A DNA stretch of 64,000 nt from Maridesulfovibrio hydrothermalis AM13 = DSM 14728 (lineage in GTDB: Bacteria > Desulfobacterota > Desulfovibrionia > Desulfovibrionales > Desulfovibrionaceae), in assembly GCF_000331025.1 (NCBI RefSeq), contig NC_020055.1, positions 2,575,370 to 2,639,369 of the forward strand. Direction: 5' to 3'. The notes under the pieces were generated by a model. That model made no database searches. It saw only the letters and a list, made by a program, of their open reading frames with translations, and was not told where the DNA came from. How positions within the stretch are numbered: position 1 is the first letter of the stretch; the number at the start of each line of letters is the position of its first letter. Both the position numbers and the translations under genes were made by a program. This document shows positions 9,086-18,555 of the stretch, piece after piece.

Positions 9086-10006
9086 ATGACAGCACAGCGT
9101 TGGAAAATAGCGGCTCTGGCTTTCATGATGTCCGTTTTAACCTGGTATCTGGTTACCGGACGTGACCTTGTGGAAACGTGGGTTGAATTTCCTATGGAGA
9201 TAATTAATCCTCCGCAGGGAATGATTATCCGTGACGGTATGATCACTAAAGTTTCAGCGCGACTCAGAGGGCCGAAGGGGCTTATTCGTAATCTGGATAC
9301 CAAAAAGCTTGCTTATTCTCTTGATACAGGACATCTCGTGGTTGGTAACAATCCGGTAGATATTATCCCTGAACGCCTTGGATTGGGCAGTGCTTTGGAG
9401 GTTGTGGAGATTAAGCCTTCGCATATCAATCTTGTCATGGATATGTATGTGAAAAAGAATGTGTCTGTCATCCCTACATGGAAAGGGGAGCTGCACCGTG
9501 ATTATACGCTCAAGACAAAGTACAGTGAACCGGTCGAGGTGACTCTGCGCGGGCCGGCATCCATTTTGAAAAGAATTGCGCAGATCCGCACTCAGCCTAT
9601 TATGTTTGATACTGATTCTCCGGGAAACTGGAGTGGTGAGGTTCCGCTTGACCTGCCTGATGAAGTAGAAGCCAATCCGGGCACGGTTAATGTTTTCATT
9701 GAGTTTGCCGTGAGAAAAGGAAAAATGTGGATCAAAGTCCCGTTATATATTTTGGGACCGGATGATATTGACTTTGCAGTCAGTCAGAATTACGTCAGAC
9801 TTCTTGTGGAAGGGCCGAAACCCTTTTTCCGTAGAAACGGATTCAGAGATGAAATAACTGCTTCAATTGATCTCAACGCGACTATTCCAGCTGGTGAAAA
9901 TGTCGTTCCCTTTGATGTCAGCCTGCCTAAAGGCTGCACTGTAATAAAGACCAAGCCAGAAGCAATAACTGTAACAATATCGAGACAGACACCTGAAACT
10001 CTTTAA
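9086..10006 (+). CDS. YbbR-domain regulator of CdaA
   Basis: 306 residues: one N-terminal membrane helix ([18 protein letters not shown]) and then repeated extracytoplasmic YbbR domains, recognisable by repeating segments such as [23 protein letters not shown] and [12 protein letters not shown]. In Gram-positive bacteria the equivalent protein (CdaR) binds CdaA and adjusts its activity. The gene lies one base after cdaA, which supports that role here. The repeat number (about three) is estimated by eye. Confidence 0.85.
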   Translation: MTAQRWKIAALAFMMSVLTWYLVTGRDLVETWVEFPMEIINPPQGMIIRDGMITKVSARLRGPKGLIRNLDTKKLAYSLDTGHLVVGNNPVDIIPERLGLGSALEVVEIKPSHINLVMDMYVKKNVSVIPTWKGELHRDYTLKTKYSEPVEVTLRGPASILKRIAQIRTQPIMFDTDSPGNWSGEVPLDLPDEVEANPGTVNVFIEFAVRKGKMWIKVPLYILGPDDIDFAVSQNYVRLLVEGPKPFFRRNGFRDEITASIDLNATIPAGENVVPFDVSLPKGCTVIKTKPEAITVTISRQTPETL

Positions 10007-10038
10007 GGTACGTTCTGTTTAGTTTTTGGGAGATGTGG

Positions 10039-11388
10039 ATGAGTAAACGTTTGTTTGGAACTGACGGCCTGCGTGGTCAGGTGAATATATTTCCTATGAC
10101 CCCTGAAGTAGTTATGCGTCTCGGCCTTGCTGCCGGTTATTATTTCAGAAATGGAAAACAGCGTCATAAAGTAATCATCGGTAAAGATACCCGACTTTCA
10201 GGATATGTTTTTGAGTCGGCCCTGACTTCCGGGCTTTGCGCTATGGGGATGGATGTTTTTCAGGTCGGGCCTATGCCCACTCCGGCTGTATCTTTTCTTA
10301 CCAGAAATATGCGCGCTGACCTTGGAATTGTTATTTCCGCATCACATAATCCGTTTATGGATAACGGTATTAAGTTTTTTGATTCCAATGGGTACAAGCT
10401 TCCGGACAGTGTTGAAGATGAAATATCCGCTATGGTTATGTCCGGTGACAGCAACTGGGATTATCCGCAGTCTGAGAATGTGGGACGGGCATCTAAAATT
10501 GAAGATGCCCGTGGTCGCTATATTGTCTATTTAAAGTATAGTTTTCCACATGATATGACACTTAAAGGTGTAAAAATGGTGCTTGATAGTGCCAACGGGG
10601 CAACCTATAGTCTCGGGCATATGTTCGAAGAGCTTGGCGCCGAGGTTGTCAGAATAGGTGATAAGCCTGATGGGCTGAATATCAATGACAAGTGTGGTTC
10701 CATGTATCCTGAAGTTATGGGGCGGAGAGTTGTTGAGGAGCACGCCGATATCGGACTGGCAATGGACGGTGACGGTGACCGTTTGATTGTTGTTGATGAA
10801 AAAGGACAAGTGCTCGACGGTGATCAGATAATGGCTCTTTGCGCTGCCGATCTTATGGAGCGGGGCAAGCTGGCTAAAAATATGCTGGTATCGACCGTTA
10901 TGAGTAATATGGCTCTGGAAAATTTTATGAAAGAGCGTGGCGGCGTTATGCTCAGAACCCCCGTGGGTGACAGGTATGTCGTTGAAGCCATGTGTCGTGA
11001 AGGTGCGGTACTCGGTGGTGAACAGTCCGGACATTTGATTTTCCGGGAATACAGCACCACCGGCGATGGACTGCTTGCAGCCTTACAGTTATTGCGTATA
11101 CTATGCGTGAAAAACAGGCCGCTTTCAGAACTTTCCGGACTGCTTGAGCTTTACCCTCAGAAATTACAGAATGTTCATGTGCAGCAAAAGGTTCCTTTTG
11201 ACGAAGTTCCCGCTATTCAAAAAGCTCTGAAGCAGGTGGAACAGGATCTGGCCGGAAAAGGTAGAGTTCTTTTGCGTTATTCCGGCACTGAGTCTGTTGC
11301 CAGAGTCATGGTTGAAGCTCAGGACAGTGATAAAGTGGAACTTTATACTTCTGAACTTGCAGAAGTTCTTGAAAAACATTTACGTTAA
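10039..11388 (+). CDS. glmM: Phosphoglucosamine mutase GlmM
   Basis: Converts glucosamine-6-phosphate to glucosamine-1-phosphate for peptidoglycan and LPS. 449 residues from the second of two nearby ATGs, which has GGGAG six bases upstream; the first ATG is too close to it. The catalytic phosphoserine is Ser102 in SASHNP, the metal loop is AMDGDGDR, the substrate loop is GGEQSGH and the phosphate site is RYSGTE. It closes the c-di-AMP operon, and GlmM is known to inhibit CdaA in several species. galU follows 54 bases later. Confidence 0.96.
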   Translation: MSKRLFGTDGLRGQVNIFPMTPEVVMRLGLAAGYYFRNGKQRHKVIIGKDTRLSGYVFESALTSGLCAMGMDVFQVGPMPTPAVSFLTRNMRADLGIVISASHNPFMDNGIKFFDSNGYKLPDSVEDEISAMVMSGDSNWDYPQSENVGRASKIEDARGRYIVYLKYSFPHDMTLKGVKMVLDSANGATYSLGHMFEELGAEVVRIGDKPDGLNINDKCGSMYPEVMGRRVVEEHADIGLAMDGDGDRLIVVDEKGQVLDGDQIMALCAADLMERGKLAKNMLVSTVMSNMALENFMKERGGVMLRTPVGDRYVVEAMCREGAVLGGEQSGHLIFREYSTTGDGLLAALQLLRILCVKNRPLSELSGLLELYPQKLQNVHVQQKVPFDEVPAIQKALKQVEQDLAGKGRVLLRYSGTESVARVMVEAQDSDKVELYTSELAEVLEKHLR

Positions 11389-11442
11389 TAATTCGTTCAG
11401 TCATTTTAAGTCGAACTGAATATATTCAAGGAGTTATGATCA

Positions 11443-12312
11443 ATGGTCATCAAAAAAGTTATTATTCCGGTTGCTGGATGGGGTACAAGATCATTGCCTG
11501 CCACAAAAAATATTCCTAAAGAGATGCTCCCCATCTTTAAGAAACCCGTAGTTCAGCATGTGGTTGAAGAAGCCATGACCAGCGGTCTTACTGATGTTGT
11601 ATTCATCAACAACCAGAATAAAAAAATTATTGAAGATCATTTTGACTACAACCTTTCTCTTGAAGACGTTCTCAAACGAGGCGGCAAGTTGGAAATTCTT
11701 GCAGAAGTGAGAAAAGTTGCGGAAATGGTTAATATTATTTCCGTGCGTCAGAAAAAGCAGCTCGGCCTTGGGCATGCGGTTCTCTGCGCTAAGGAAGTTT
11801 GTAAGAATGATCCTTTCGCAGTTATGGTCGGCGATGATCTTATGTTCGGCGTCGAACCCGGGATTAAACAGCTGATTGATGCTGCCAGAACTGAAAATAT
11901 GGCTGTTGTCGGGGTTATCGAGGTTCCAGAGGCTAAGGTCAACCGGTACGGAATTATTCAGGGTGAAGAGTTTGCGCCGGGTATGTACCGCGTCCGTTCT
12001 CTGGTTGAAAAACCTCCTATCGGTCAGGCTCCTTCCAGACTGGCAATAGTTGGCCGTTACGTTCTTCTGCCTGAGATTTTTGATCATCTTGAAAATCTTG
12101 AACCGGGCGTGGGGGGGGAAATTCAGCTTACTGATGCCCTTCAGGGTCTAGCTCTGGATAACAAGTTGCTGGCAGTTAAGCTGCGTGGACAGAGATTTGA
12201 CGCCGGAGACTGGGTAGATTATCTTACCGCAAACATTTACTTTGCTCTTCAGGATGAAGAGCTTCGTGATGACATTGTCATGAGATTGCGGGAGCTACTG
12301 TCTTGTTCTTAA
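11443..12312 (+). CDS. galU: UTP-glucose-1-phosphate uridylyltransferase
   Basis: Makes UDP-glucose from UTP and glucose-1-phosphate. 289 residues with the nucleotide-binding start VIIPVAGWGTRSLPATK, PKEMLPIFKKPVVQHVVEEA, MVGDDL and the GGEIQLTDAL motif. The RBS is AAGGAG ahead of an ATG. UDP-glucose feeds LPS and exopolysaccharide, and galE is present at 39534-40526. The last ten bases overlap the next gene's TTG start. Confidence 0.96.
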   Translation: MVIKKVIIPVAGWGTRSLPATKNIPKEMLPIFKKPVVQHVVEEAMTSGLTDVVFINNQNKKIIEDHFDYNLSLEDVLKRGGKLEILAEVRKVAEMVNIISVRQKKQLGLGHAVLCAKEVCKNDPFAVMVGDDLMFGVEPGIKQLIDAARTENMAVVGVIEVPEAKVNRYGIIQGEEFAPGMYRVRSLVEKPPIGQAPSRLAIVGRYVLLPEIFDHLENLEPGVGGEIQLTDALQGLALDNKLLAVKLRGQRFDAGDWVDYLTANIYFALQDEELRDDIVMRLRELLSCS

Positions 12313-13064
12313 AGAATCTGAATACTTACCTGATATTTACAGTCCTTGCCGTGACTCTGCTTGTTTGCAGCCCGGCAAGGGCTTTTTTTCCTTCTGATAT
12401 GGAACTTGATGAAATAATGTACCAAAAGTATGGAACACTTACTTCATATGAGGCCGTTCTGACATTTCCATCAGAGCCGGAAACTTCCATTACCATTTTT
12501 AGAGGTCATGATCACTGGCAGCAGACTTTTACCAGCAGTGCGAATTCTAATTCTACTGTGATATCTAAGGTTGTCGGCCAGTATTTCAAACCGATAGCAC
12601 AGTGTCCGGCCGGCAGCGATATGCCTGTTCCTGTGCTTCAGCTTTGGTCTCCTGATGATCCTGTCAGCGACTGGATGTCTATAGGGATTAGTAACGCGAC
12701 CAGAAGCTATGGCTTTTATGATGATACTCCGGCTTTTGTTTTCGGGGCGCGGCAGGGTGATGATTCTTCCCCGCAGATCTGGTTTAATAATGAAAATTTT
12801 GCGCCGCTTAAGATAGTACTTGATGAAGAGCGGATGATAACCTTCGGTACATACTCAAAATTTGCCGGTTTTATGCTTCCGCATACCGGAACGATGACGG
12901 TGGGCGAAGAAGTTCTTGATTTTAAAATTGAGTGGAAAGGGATCAGGAAGAAAATTTCACCATCTGTTTTTTCGGCTGCTGCGATTAAAAAAGAAAGCGG
13001 GTGCGTTATTGCCTCCACTCCCGTATATGAATTTTTGAAGAAATGTCTTAAACTGAATAATTAG
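12303..13064 (+). CDS. Exported protein of unknown function
   Basis: 253 residues with an N-terminal signal peptide (hydrophobic YLIFTVLAVTLLVCSPARA, cleavage probably after ARA). The start is a TTG overlapping galU, supported by GGGAG eight bases upstream. The mature part has segments such as MYQKYGTLTSYEAVLTF, IFRGHDHWQQTF and MTVGEEVLDFKIEWKGI, loosely like periplasmic lipoprotein-carrier folds of the LolA/LolB kind. The likeness is weak. It sits between galU and priA with nine bases to priA, so it is probably co-transcribed. Its function was not recognised. Confidence 0.65.
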   Translation: MFLKNLNTYLIFTVLAVTLLVCSPARAFFPSDMELDEIMYQKYGTLTSYEAVLTFPSEPETSITIFRGHDHWQQTFTSSANSNSTVISKVVGQYFKPIAQCPAGSDMPVPVLQLWSPDDPVSDWMSIGISNATRSYGFYDDTPAFVFGARQGDDSSPQIWFNNENFAPLKIVLDEERMITFGTYSKFAGFMLPHTGTMTVGEEVLDFKIEWKGIRKKISPSVFSAAAIKKESGCVIASTPVYEFLKKCLKLNN

Positions 13065-13072
13065 AGACGAAA

Positions 13073-15415
13073 ATGACTACACTCTGGCAGGCCTGCCTAG
13101 CCAGTCCGCCGTATTCAATTTATACCTATGAAGCTCCCGCTGATCTTCCGAAGTTGATGGAAGGACAGCGGGTTCTTGTTCCTCTGGGACGTTCTGTACG
13201 TGTCGCCTTTCTCATCGAGAAGACTGATACCACGCCTGAAAATATCGAACTTAAATCCATAATCTGGCCTTTGGAAAAAGAGCCTCTGCTTAACGAAAAT
13301 CATTTCAATCTTTACCGCAATATAGGTACGCGGCAAATGCAGCCTCTCGGCAAGGTGCTTGAAAATGTTGTGCCCAAGCGTTTCCGCAGTGCCAAGGTTT
13401 CATTTAAAGTTGCTGATCGTTCATTTCCTGCACGGCTCAAAGCTATGGATATTGTCCGGTTGTCCGTAGAGAAAAGAATGGAGCTGGTTGATATTTATGA
13501 TCAGGGTCGAATGAATGTCAGCCTGCCGGCCTCTATTGAAAAAGAAGATTACGTCAGCCTGACCTGTGATCCTCCGTGGCCGGTTCGGCCAAATGCTGCC
13601 CGTCAGTTGCAAATTTTAGAATATATTTATGAGAATGGTCCTCGCGAAAAAGGCTTTTTGAAAAATATCATGGGTGACTGGACCGCCGGAGTCATTAAGA
13701 AGCTCCATTCTGATTCGCTTGTAAAAGTCGGGGCTGCTCCAGAAGAGGAGCGCAATCCGTCAGAGAAATGTTCAGTCACTTCTGCACAGTGGGATTTTGT
13801 GCCCTCCAGACAGCAGGAAAAAGCCATTGAGGAGTTGAATTCTGCTCTTGATACCGGGAAAAGTGCAGTTAAGCTGTTGCACGGGATTACCGGTAGCGGC
13901 AAGACTCTTGTCTATATGACGGCGGCCCGTAAATGTATGGAACAGGGACGTTCTGTTATATTGCTTGTCCCTGAAATTGCGCTGGCGTACGGCCTGTGGA
14001 ACAGTCTTTGTCCTCTTTTTCCTGATACCCGTAAATATTTATACCATGGCTATCAGACTCCTGTGCGCAAAGAGGCTATTTTTCGCACACTTGCTGAAGA
14101 TGGAAAACCTGCGCTAATTGTGGGTACTCGTTCAGCTCTTTTTTTGCCGGTGCGTAATCCGGGGCTGATTATTATCGATGAAGAGCATGATGAATCCTAC
14201 AAGCAGGAAGAGCGTCTTCCATATCAGGCTAAAGAAGTTGCTTATGTGCTTTCCCGGATGACTGACAGTTTGCTGGTGCTTGGCTCTGCCACGCCGGATA
14301 TCAAGACTTTTTATGCCGGATCACAGGGAGCTTTTGACGTTATCTCAATGGGAAAAAGGGTAGGTAAGTCTGTTCTGCCTAAGGTAAAGGTGATAGATAC
14401 CAGCTCTATAAAAGATCCTGAGAAGCCTTTTGCCCCTGAAACCGAAGCACGGTTGAAGGAAGTGGTTGAGAAAGGGGAGCAGGCTGTAATTATGCTCAAC
14501 CGGCGTGGTTTTTCTCCGCTAATTTATTGCACAGATTGTGAAGAGCCTTTCAAGTGTCCGCATTGTAATGTGAGTATGACCTATCATAAGGCTCGTGAAC
14601 GGGTCATCTGTCATTATTGCGGCAATGCTTATCCGTTTCCGCTTCCATGTTCAACCTGTGGTGGAAGCAATCTTCTGCCTCTCGGCGGGGGTACTGAGCG
14701 GCTTGAAGAGCAGGTTGCCAAGGCTTTGCCTCCTGATACCAGAATTTTGCGTATGGACCGTGATTCCACCCGCAGGCAGGAGAAGCTTGACGAAATATTG
14801 AAAAGCTTTGCCAAAGGTAATGCGCAGGTGCTTGTCGGAACACAGATGCTTTCCAAAGGGCATAATTTTCCAGGTGTTACTCTGGTTGTTGTAGCTGAAG
14901 GTGATCTTGGTTTGAATCTGCCGGACTATCGTTCTGCTGAACGCACATTTCAATTGCTGGTGCAGGTTTCCGGTAGGGCGGGCAGAGGAGATAAACCGGG
15001 CGAAGTTCTTATTCAGACCCGCAATCCGGATAACCCCATATGGGGAGCCGTAACCTCCGCTGATTATAAAACTTTTTTTGAAAAAGAAATAGAAAAGCGG
15101 CGTAGATTTCGCTATCCGCCATTTACCAAGCTTACTTTGATCAGAATCAGCCATCCGCTCGGCTGGGAAGGGGAGAACCTTTGTCCACCGTTCTTTAATA
15201 TTATCAAAGATGCTGCCAAAGAAGCAGGGATTATGGCTATGGGGCCTGTTCCGGCTCCTCTTTCGCAGTTGAAAGGGCGCAAGCGTTTTAATTGCTTGCT
15301 TAAATCTGATGACTGGATGAAGACTCGAAAATTATATGCTGAAATAGTCCGCCGGAGTCCCGATAAAAAGCAAATCAGAATCACTATGGATCTCGATCCT
15401 GTGAATATGCTTTAA
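13073..15415 (+). CDS. priA: Primosomal protein N' (PriA helicase)
   Basis: A 3'-to-5' DNA helicase that reloads the replisome at stalled forks. 780 residues: an N-terminal DNA-binding region (1-200), helicase core with Walker A GITGSGKT near residue 274, DEEHDESYKQEE, LGSATPD, a zinc region with paired cysteines (CTDC, CPHC, CHYC, CSTCGGS near 487-530) inserted in the helicase as in the family, then GTQMLSKGHNFPGVTLV and QVSGRAGRG. All expected motifs are present. Confidence 0.95.
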   Translation: MTTLWQACLASPPYSIYTYEAPADLPKLMEGQRVLVPLGRSVRVAFLIEKTDTTPENIELKSIIWPLEKEPLLNENHFNLYRNIGTRQMQPLGKVLENVVPKRFRSAKVSFKVADRSFPARLKAMDIVRLSVEKRMELVDIYDQGRMNVSLPASIEKEDYVSLTCDPPWPVRPNAARQLQILEYIYENGPREKGFLKNIMGDWTAGVIKKLHSDSLVKVGAAPEEERNPSEKCSVTSAQWDFVPSRQQEKAIEELNSALDTGKSAVKLLHGITGSGKTLVYMTAARKCMEQGRSVILLVPEIALAYGLWNSLCPLFPDTRKYLYHGYQTPVRKEAIFRTLAEDGKPALIVGTRSALFLPVRNPGLIIIDEEHDESYKQEERLPYQAKEVAYVLSRMTDSLLVLGSATPDIKTFYAGSQGAFDVISMGKRVGKSVLPKVKVIDTSSIKDPEKPFAPETEARLKEVVEKGEQAVIMLNRRGFSPLIYCTDCEEPFKCPHCNVSMTYHKARERVICHYCGNAYPFPLPCSTCGGSNLLPLGGGTERLEEQVAKALPPDTRILRMDRDSTRRQEKLDEILKSFAKGNAQVLVGTQMLSKGHNFPGVTLVVVAEGDLGLNLPDYRSAERTFQLLVQVSGRAGRGDKPGEVLIQTRNPDNPIWGAVTSADYKTFFEKEIEKRRRFRYPPFTKLTLIRISHPLGWEGENLCPPFFNIIKDAAKEAGIMAMGPVPAPLSQLKGRKRFNCLLKSDDWMKTRKLYAEIVRRSPDKKQIRITMDLDPVNML

Positions 15416-15515
15416 GCGTTCTCCGGTTATCTCGCAGGGGCAAGTCCAGATGCGTTGTGCTTTTTTTGAAAGTTTGTATCGCCATTTGATGGCAGAGCTG
15501 ATTAAGTCACTCTGT

Positions 15516-15549
15516 GTTAGGCGTAGTTAGGCGTAGTTAGGCGTAGTTA
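15516..15549. repeat. Short tandem repeat, 10-base unit x3
   Basis: The unit GTTAGGCGTA occurs three times in a row, plus a partial fourth (GTTA). It lies in the 173-base space between the convergent priA and GT26-like/STAS genes. No terminator with a T run was seen there. Confidence 0.9.
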
Positions 15550-15588
15550 AATGACTTTAGTTGATAAGTCGCAAAACTGACCGGTTAA

Positions 15589-16620
15589 TTATTCTGTCGG
15601 CTCTTCATAAATTATTCCGGGAAAATTATCGATGTAGGCAGCGATTCCTGCCTGATGAAATATATTTGAGATTTCATCTGAAATATCATGCATTGATATT
15701 CTTTTTCCAGCCTGACGCGCTTCCTGAATCAGGAAATACAGCGTTTCAATTCCTTTTAGTGAAACGGCATTAGTGTCTGCTAAATCCAGTGCAATATTGC
15801 AGCCTTGATCGAGTTTTTTTGTGCCGACCCGAATAAGTTCCGGAAGGATATCTGTATTTAGCGTGCCTGAAATTTTGATTACAACCGGATCTGAAGTTTC
15901 ATCGCAGCTGATAGTTGAGGGAAGGGCTATAGAGCTTGTCTGTTTGAGATGATCACGAAAAATTGATTCTTCACGGGTCAGAAGCAGCGGGCTGAAAACA
16001 TTATTTATTTTTTCTGTAATATTATTCAGATCTGTATCCTGAGGGATACAGATCAGCAGGCAGTCGTGAAGTTTTTTATAAATTTCAGGTACAAACTTGT
16101 GCAAACTTTCCGGAGGAGCGGATATAAGTACAATATCCGGCTTTGAATCATTTGCGCTTGCGACAATGGAGCGGGCTTCAATTTCATCTAGACTTCCGGA
16201 AATATTGAAATGAGTAAATAGATCCCATGATAAGGGGACGTAGCCGTCTCTGATAAGGATATCTGTTTTAAGAGCGGAATCAGATACATGGAGCAGGCTG
16301 TAACCGTAATGAGCGCAGATACGGGCAACCTGCTCCGGGAATTCGAAGTATTCCAAAGGCATTTTAATTTTGACAGATAATTTGTCTGCCATTGCAATCA
16401 ACGTTGAATCCGCAGCCAAAATGTAATCTGCATCAACGGGACAGAGCAGAGGGTTTCTGGCCATATCCAGAAGCCAGGGGGTGGACGCGGCAAAAAACAT
16501 ATTTTTGCTTTTGGCCGCTGCAAGGTCGCCTATCGCCTGCATCAACTCGTTAAAGTCCATGCTGAAGAAGGGAACTCCGAAAATAAGTCTGATTTGACTG
16601 TAATCGTTTAAACTATCCAC
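15589..16620 (-). CDS. Degenerate WecG/TagA-like plus STAS fusion
   Basis: 343 residues from a GTG start with AAAGGAAA upstream. Residues about 10-225 follow the outline of the WecG/TagA/CpsF glycosyltransferase family (GT26): LIFGVPFFSMDFNELMQAI, then DADYILAADSTLIAMADKL, then SKPDIVLISAPPESLHKF. The family's DG pair reads AAD here and the PKQE motif is missing, so catalysis is unlikely. Residues about 245-335 look like a STAS (anti-sigma antagonist) domain: VVIKISGTLNTDILPEL, IALDLADTNAVSLKGIETL, and a final helix. A noncatalytic sugar-nucleotide-type fold may act as the sensor for a STAS output. It is co-directional with smr, 15 bases apart. Confidence 0.6.
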   Translation of the reverse strand: MDSLNDYSQIRLIFGVPFFSMDFNELMQAIGDLAAAKSKNMFFAASTPWLLDMARNPLLCPVDADYILAADSTLIAMADKLSVKIKMPLEYFEFPEQVARICAHYGYSLLHVSDSALKTDILIRDGYVPLSWDLFTHFNISGSLDEIEARSIVASANDSKPDIVLISAPPESLHKFVPEIYKKLHDCLLICIPQDTDLNNITEKINNVFSPLLLTREESIFRDHLKQTSSIALPSTISCDETSDPVVIKISGTLNTDILPELIRVGTKKLDQGCNIALDLADTNAVSLKGIETLYFLIQEARQAGKRISMHDISDEISNIFHQAGIAAYIDNFPGIIYEEPTE

Positions 16621-16635
16621 TTAGTTTCCTTTGGA

Positions 16636-17382
16636 CTAGAAATCCTTGCCCCAGTTAATGCCTTTATCCCATTTGACCTTACCCTGCACCTTCTTTTGTT
16701 TACGCAGCAGAATGTAGACTGCACCTGCACCGCCGTCTTTAGGCTGAGCAGTACAGAATGCCAGAACTACACGCCGGAAAGGATCGCGGGTGAGCCAGTC
16801 CTGAATTTCACGTTTAAGAACTGAATGGCCACCGGGAGAATTTTTGCCACGTCCGGTAACGGCAAGAACGCATCTGTTGCCTTGTAAAAAGGATTCGCGG
16901 ATGAAAAATAGCAGGTTATCAAAAGCCTGTTCGGAGTTCATGCCATGAAGGTCAATATGCGCCTCATGACTGAATGCGCCGCTTTTAAGTTTCTGGAAAA
17001 TCTTGGAGTCAGTTCCGCGCACAAAACCGAACATGAACTCGTCTGAGTATTCAATTTCAAATTCAATCTTACCGGAAATAAGGCTGCTCAAATATTTTTT
17101 TCCATCGTCTTCATCGCTGCTGCTGACGACTGGAGCCGGATTAGACTTTTCCACGACAACAGTTGAACTGTCCATGCGCTGAACGCCGGACATGGCATTC
17201 ATAAAAGCCATATCATCGTTAACCGGTTCAATCTCTTTTTCATCTGTTTTGACCGGCGCTGGTTTCTTTTTTACCGCGGCGAGGGCTTTTTTTACTGCTT
17301 TGGACATTTCCGGTTCTTTTTTATTTTCTTTAAATTTCAGACTTTTCAGGTCCGAAAGTGAGTTCATTCTTTTTTTTGCCAT
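16636..17382 (-). CDS. Smr-domain protein
   Basis: 248 residues. The C-terminal 90 residues form an Smr (MutS2 C-terminal-like) domain with HIDLHGMNSEQAFDNL, LAVTGRGKNSPGG, LKREIQDWL and the terminal LRKQKK. Stand-alone Smr proteins have nuclease activity in some bacteria, recently linked to cleavage of mRNA at collided ribosomes. The first 140 residues are charged and low-complexity (Lys/Glu-rich) and probably disordered. The RBS CAGGAG precedes ATG. It is the first gene of a two-gene unit with the GT26-like/STAS fusion. Confidence 0.85.
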   Translation of the reverse strand: MAKKRMNSLSDLKSLKFKENKKEPEMSKAVKKALAAVKKKPAPVKTDEKEIEPVNDDMAFMNAMSGVQRMDSSTVVVEKSNPAPVVSSSDEDDGKKYLSSLISGKIEFEIEYSDEFMFGFVRGTDSKIFQKLKSGAFSHEAHIDLHGMNSEQAFDNLLFFIRESFLQGNRCVLAVTGRGKNSPGGHSVLKREIQDWLTRDPFRRVVLAFCTAQPKDGGAGAVYILLRKQKKVQGKVKWDKGINWGKDF

Positions 17383-17768
17383 AATATATCTCCTGAAAAA
17401 TGAGCTGTTAAATTAGTCGTAATTCTTCGCGAAGTAAATGATTGTATTTAAAAATCAGGTTTTTATAGTTTGTTGCTTGACTTTTTTATGGTCGTTACCA
17501 TTTTTACATAACGTTGAATCTTTTTTCGAGGAATACACTTTGATGAAATTTGCCGATTTTATTGCAGGATATAAGTAAAAATACTCTAGCTTGTTGAATA
17601 TTATAAAATTTGAGTCTGAAATCAAATACGTATTTTGACCGGATATTGTGAAATTAATCATTATTAATTCTGGACTTGAAAAGTGATTTTTATTAGCTCT
17701 TCAAAGCGTACTTAATTCGACTAAATAACTCCATTTTTGGCCCTACGCTTATAAAGTGAGGAATTTCA
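17383..17768. other. AT-rich intergenic region between smr and sufC
   Basis: 386 bases separating divergent units, so promoters for both should lie here. No clear sigma-70 pair, Rrf2-type operator or riboswitch was recognised. A small reverse reading frame (17455-17661) has an AT-biased composition and no convincing ribosome site, so it is not called. Confidence 0.5.
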
Positions 17769-18530
17769 ATGCTTAAGATAGAAAACTTGCACGTCAGTAT
17801 TGGCGACAAGGAGGTCATCAAAGGCCTCGACTTACATATAAAAGAAGGGGAGACCTTTATTCTTTTCGGACCCAACGGTTCCGGTAAGACCTCCCTGCTC
17901 ATGACTCTTATGGGCTTTAGCAACTATGAAGTCACCCAAGGCAAAATTATTTTCAAGGGTGAAGACATCACATACGCTCCGATTTATGAGCGTGCACGCC
18001 TTGGCGTGGGGATGTCCTTTCAGCGGCCTCCGACCATTCACGGCCTTAAGACCCGCCATCTGGTAAAGATGTGCGGTAACGGCACTAATGTTGACGTTGA
18101 AATGCTGGCTGAAAGAGTCAATATGACCGATTTTCTTGACCGCGATATCAATTCCGGATTTTCCGGCGGTGAGATTAAGCGTTCCGAGTTGCTTCAGCTC
18201 ATGGCTCAAAATCCAAGTATGCTTCTTTTTGATGAGCCTGAGTCCGGTGTTGATCTTGAGAATATGCATCTTATCGGAAAAATGGTCCGTACTCTTCTGG
18301 ACGGCGAAATCAAGCCGAATCTTGATCTGAGTATGAAAGAGCAGAAAGAGAAAGGTTCCAAGACCTGCGGGTTGATTATTACCCATACCGGACATATTTT
18401 GGATTATATCAATGCCGACCGTGGACAGGTGCTCTACAACGGACATCTCTGCTGTGAAGCAAGACCTCGCGACATTCTGGAGCATATCCGTAAGTATGGA
18501 TATCAGGAATGCGTTAAGTGCTTGAACTAG
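17769..18530 (+). CDS. sufC: SufC-type ABC ATPase for Fe-S assembly
   Basis: 253 residues. ABC ATPase core: Walker A FGPNGSGKTS near residue 34, signature FSGGEIKRSELLQLM, Walker B MLLFDEPESGVDLEN and the switch His in LIITHTGHIL. The SufC hallmarks are the GEIKR signature and the SGVD after Walker B. It energises the SufB scaffold during iron-sulfur cluster assembly. It pairs with the SufB-like gene 25 bases downstream. sufD, sufS, sufE and sufA are absent, matching the minimal two-gene (SMS-type) system of anaerobes. GTGAGG precedes the ATG. Confidence 0.9.
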   Translation: MLKIENLHVSIGDKEVIKGLDLHIKEGETFILFGPNGSGKTSLLMTLMGFSNYEVTQGKIIFKGEDITYAPIYERARLGVGMSFQRPPTIHGLKTRHLVKMCGNGTNVDVEMLAERVNMTDFLDRDINSGFSGGEIKRSELLQLMAQNPSMLLFDEPESGVDLENMHLIGKMVRTLLDGEIKPNLDLSMKEQKEKGSKTCGLIITHTGHILDYINADRGQVLYNGHLCCEARPRDILEHIRKYGYQECVKCLN

Positions 18531-18555
18531 TAGCATAAATTCACGGAGAAATATC

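Noticed and set aside
17455-17661. Reverse 68-codon frame in the smr-sufC space
   Set aside because: AT-biased composition, no ribosome site and no recognisable motif.
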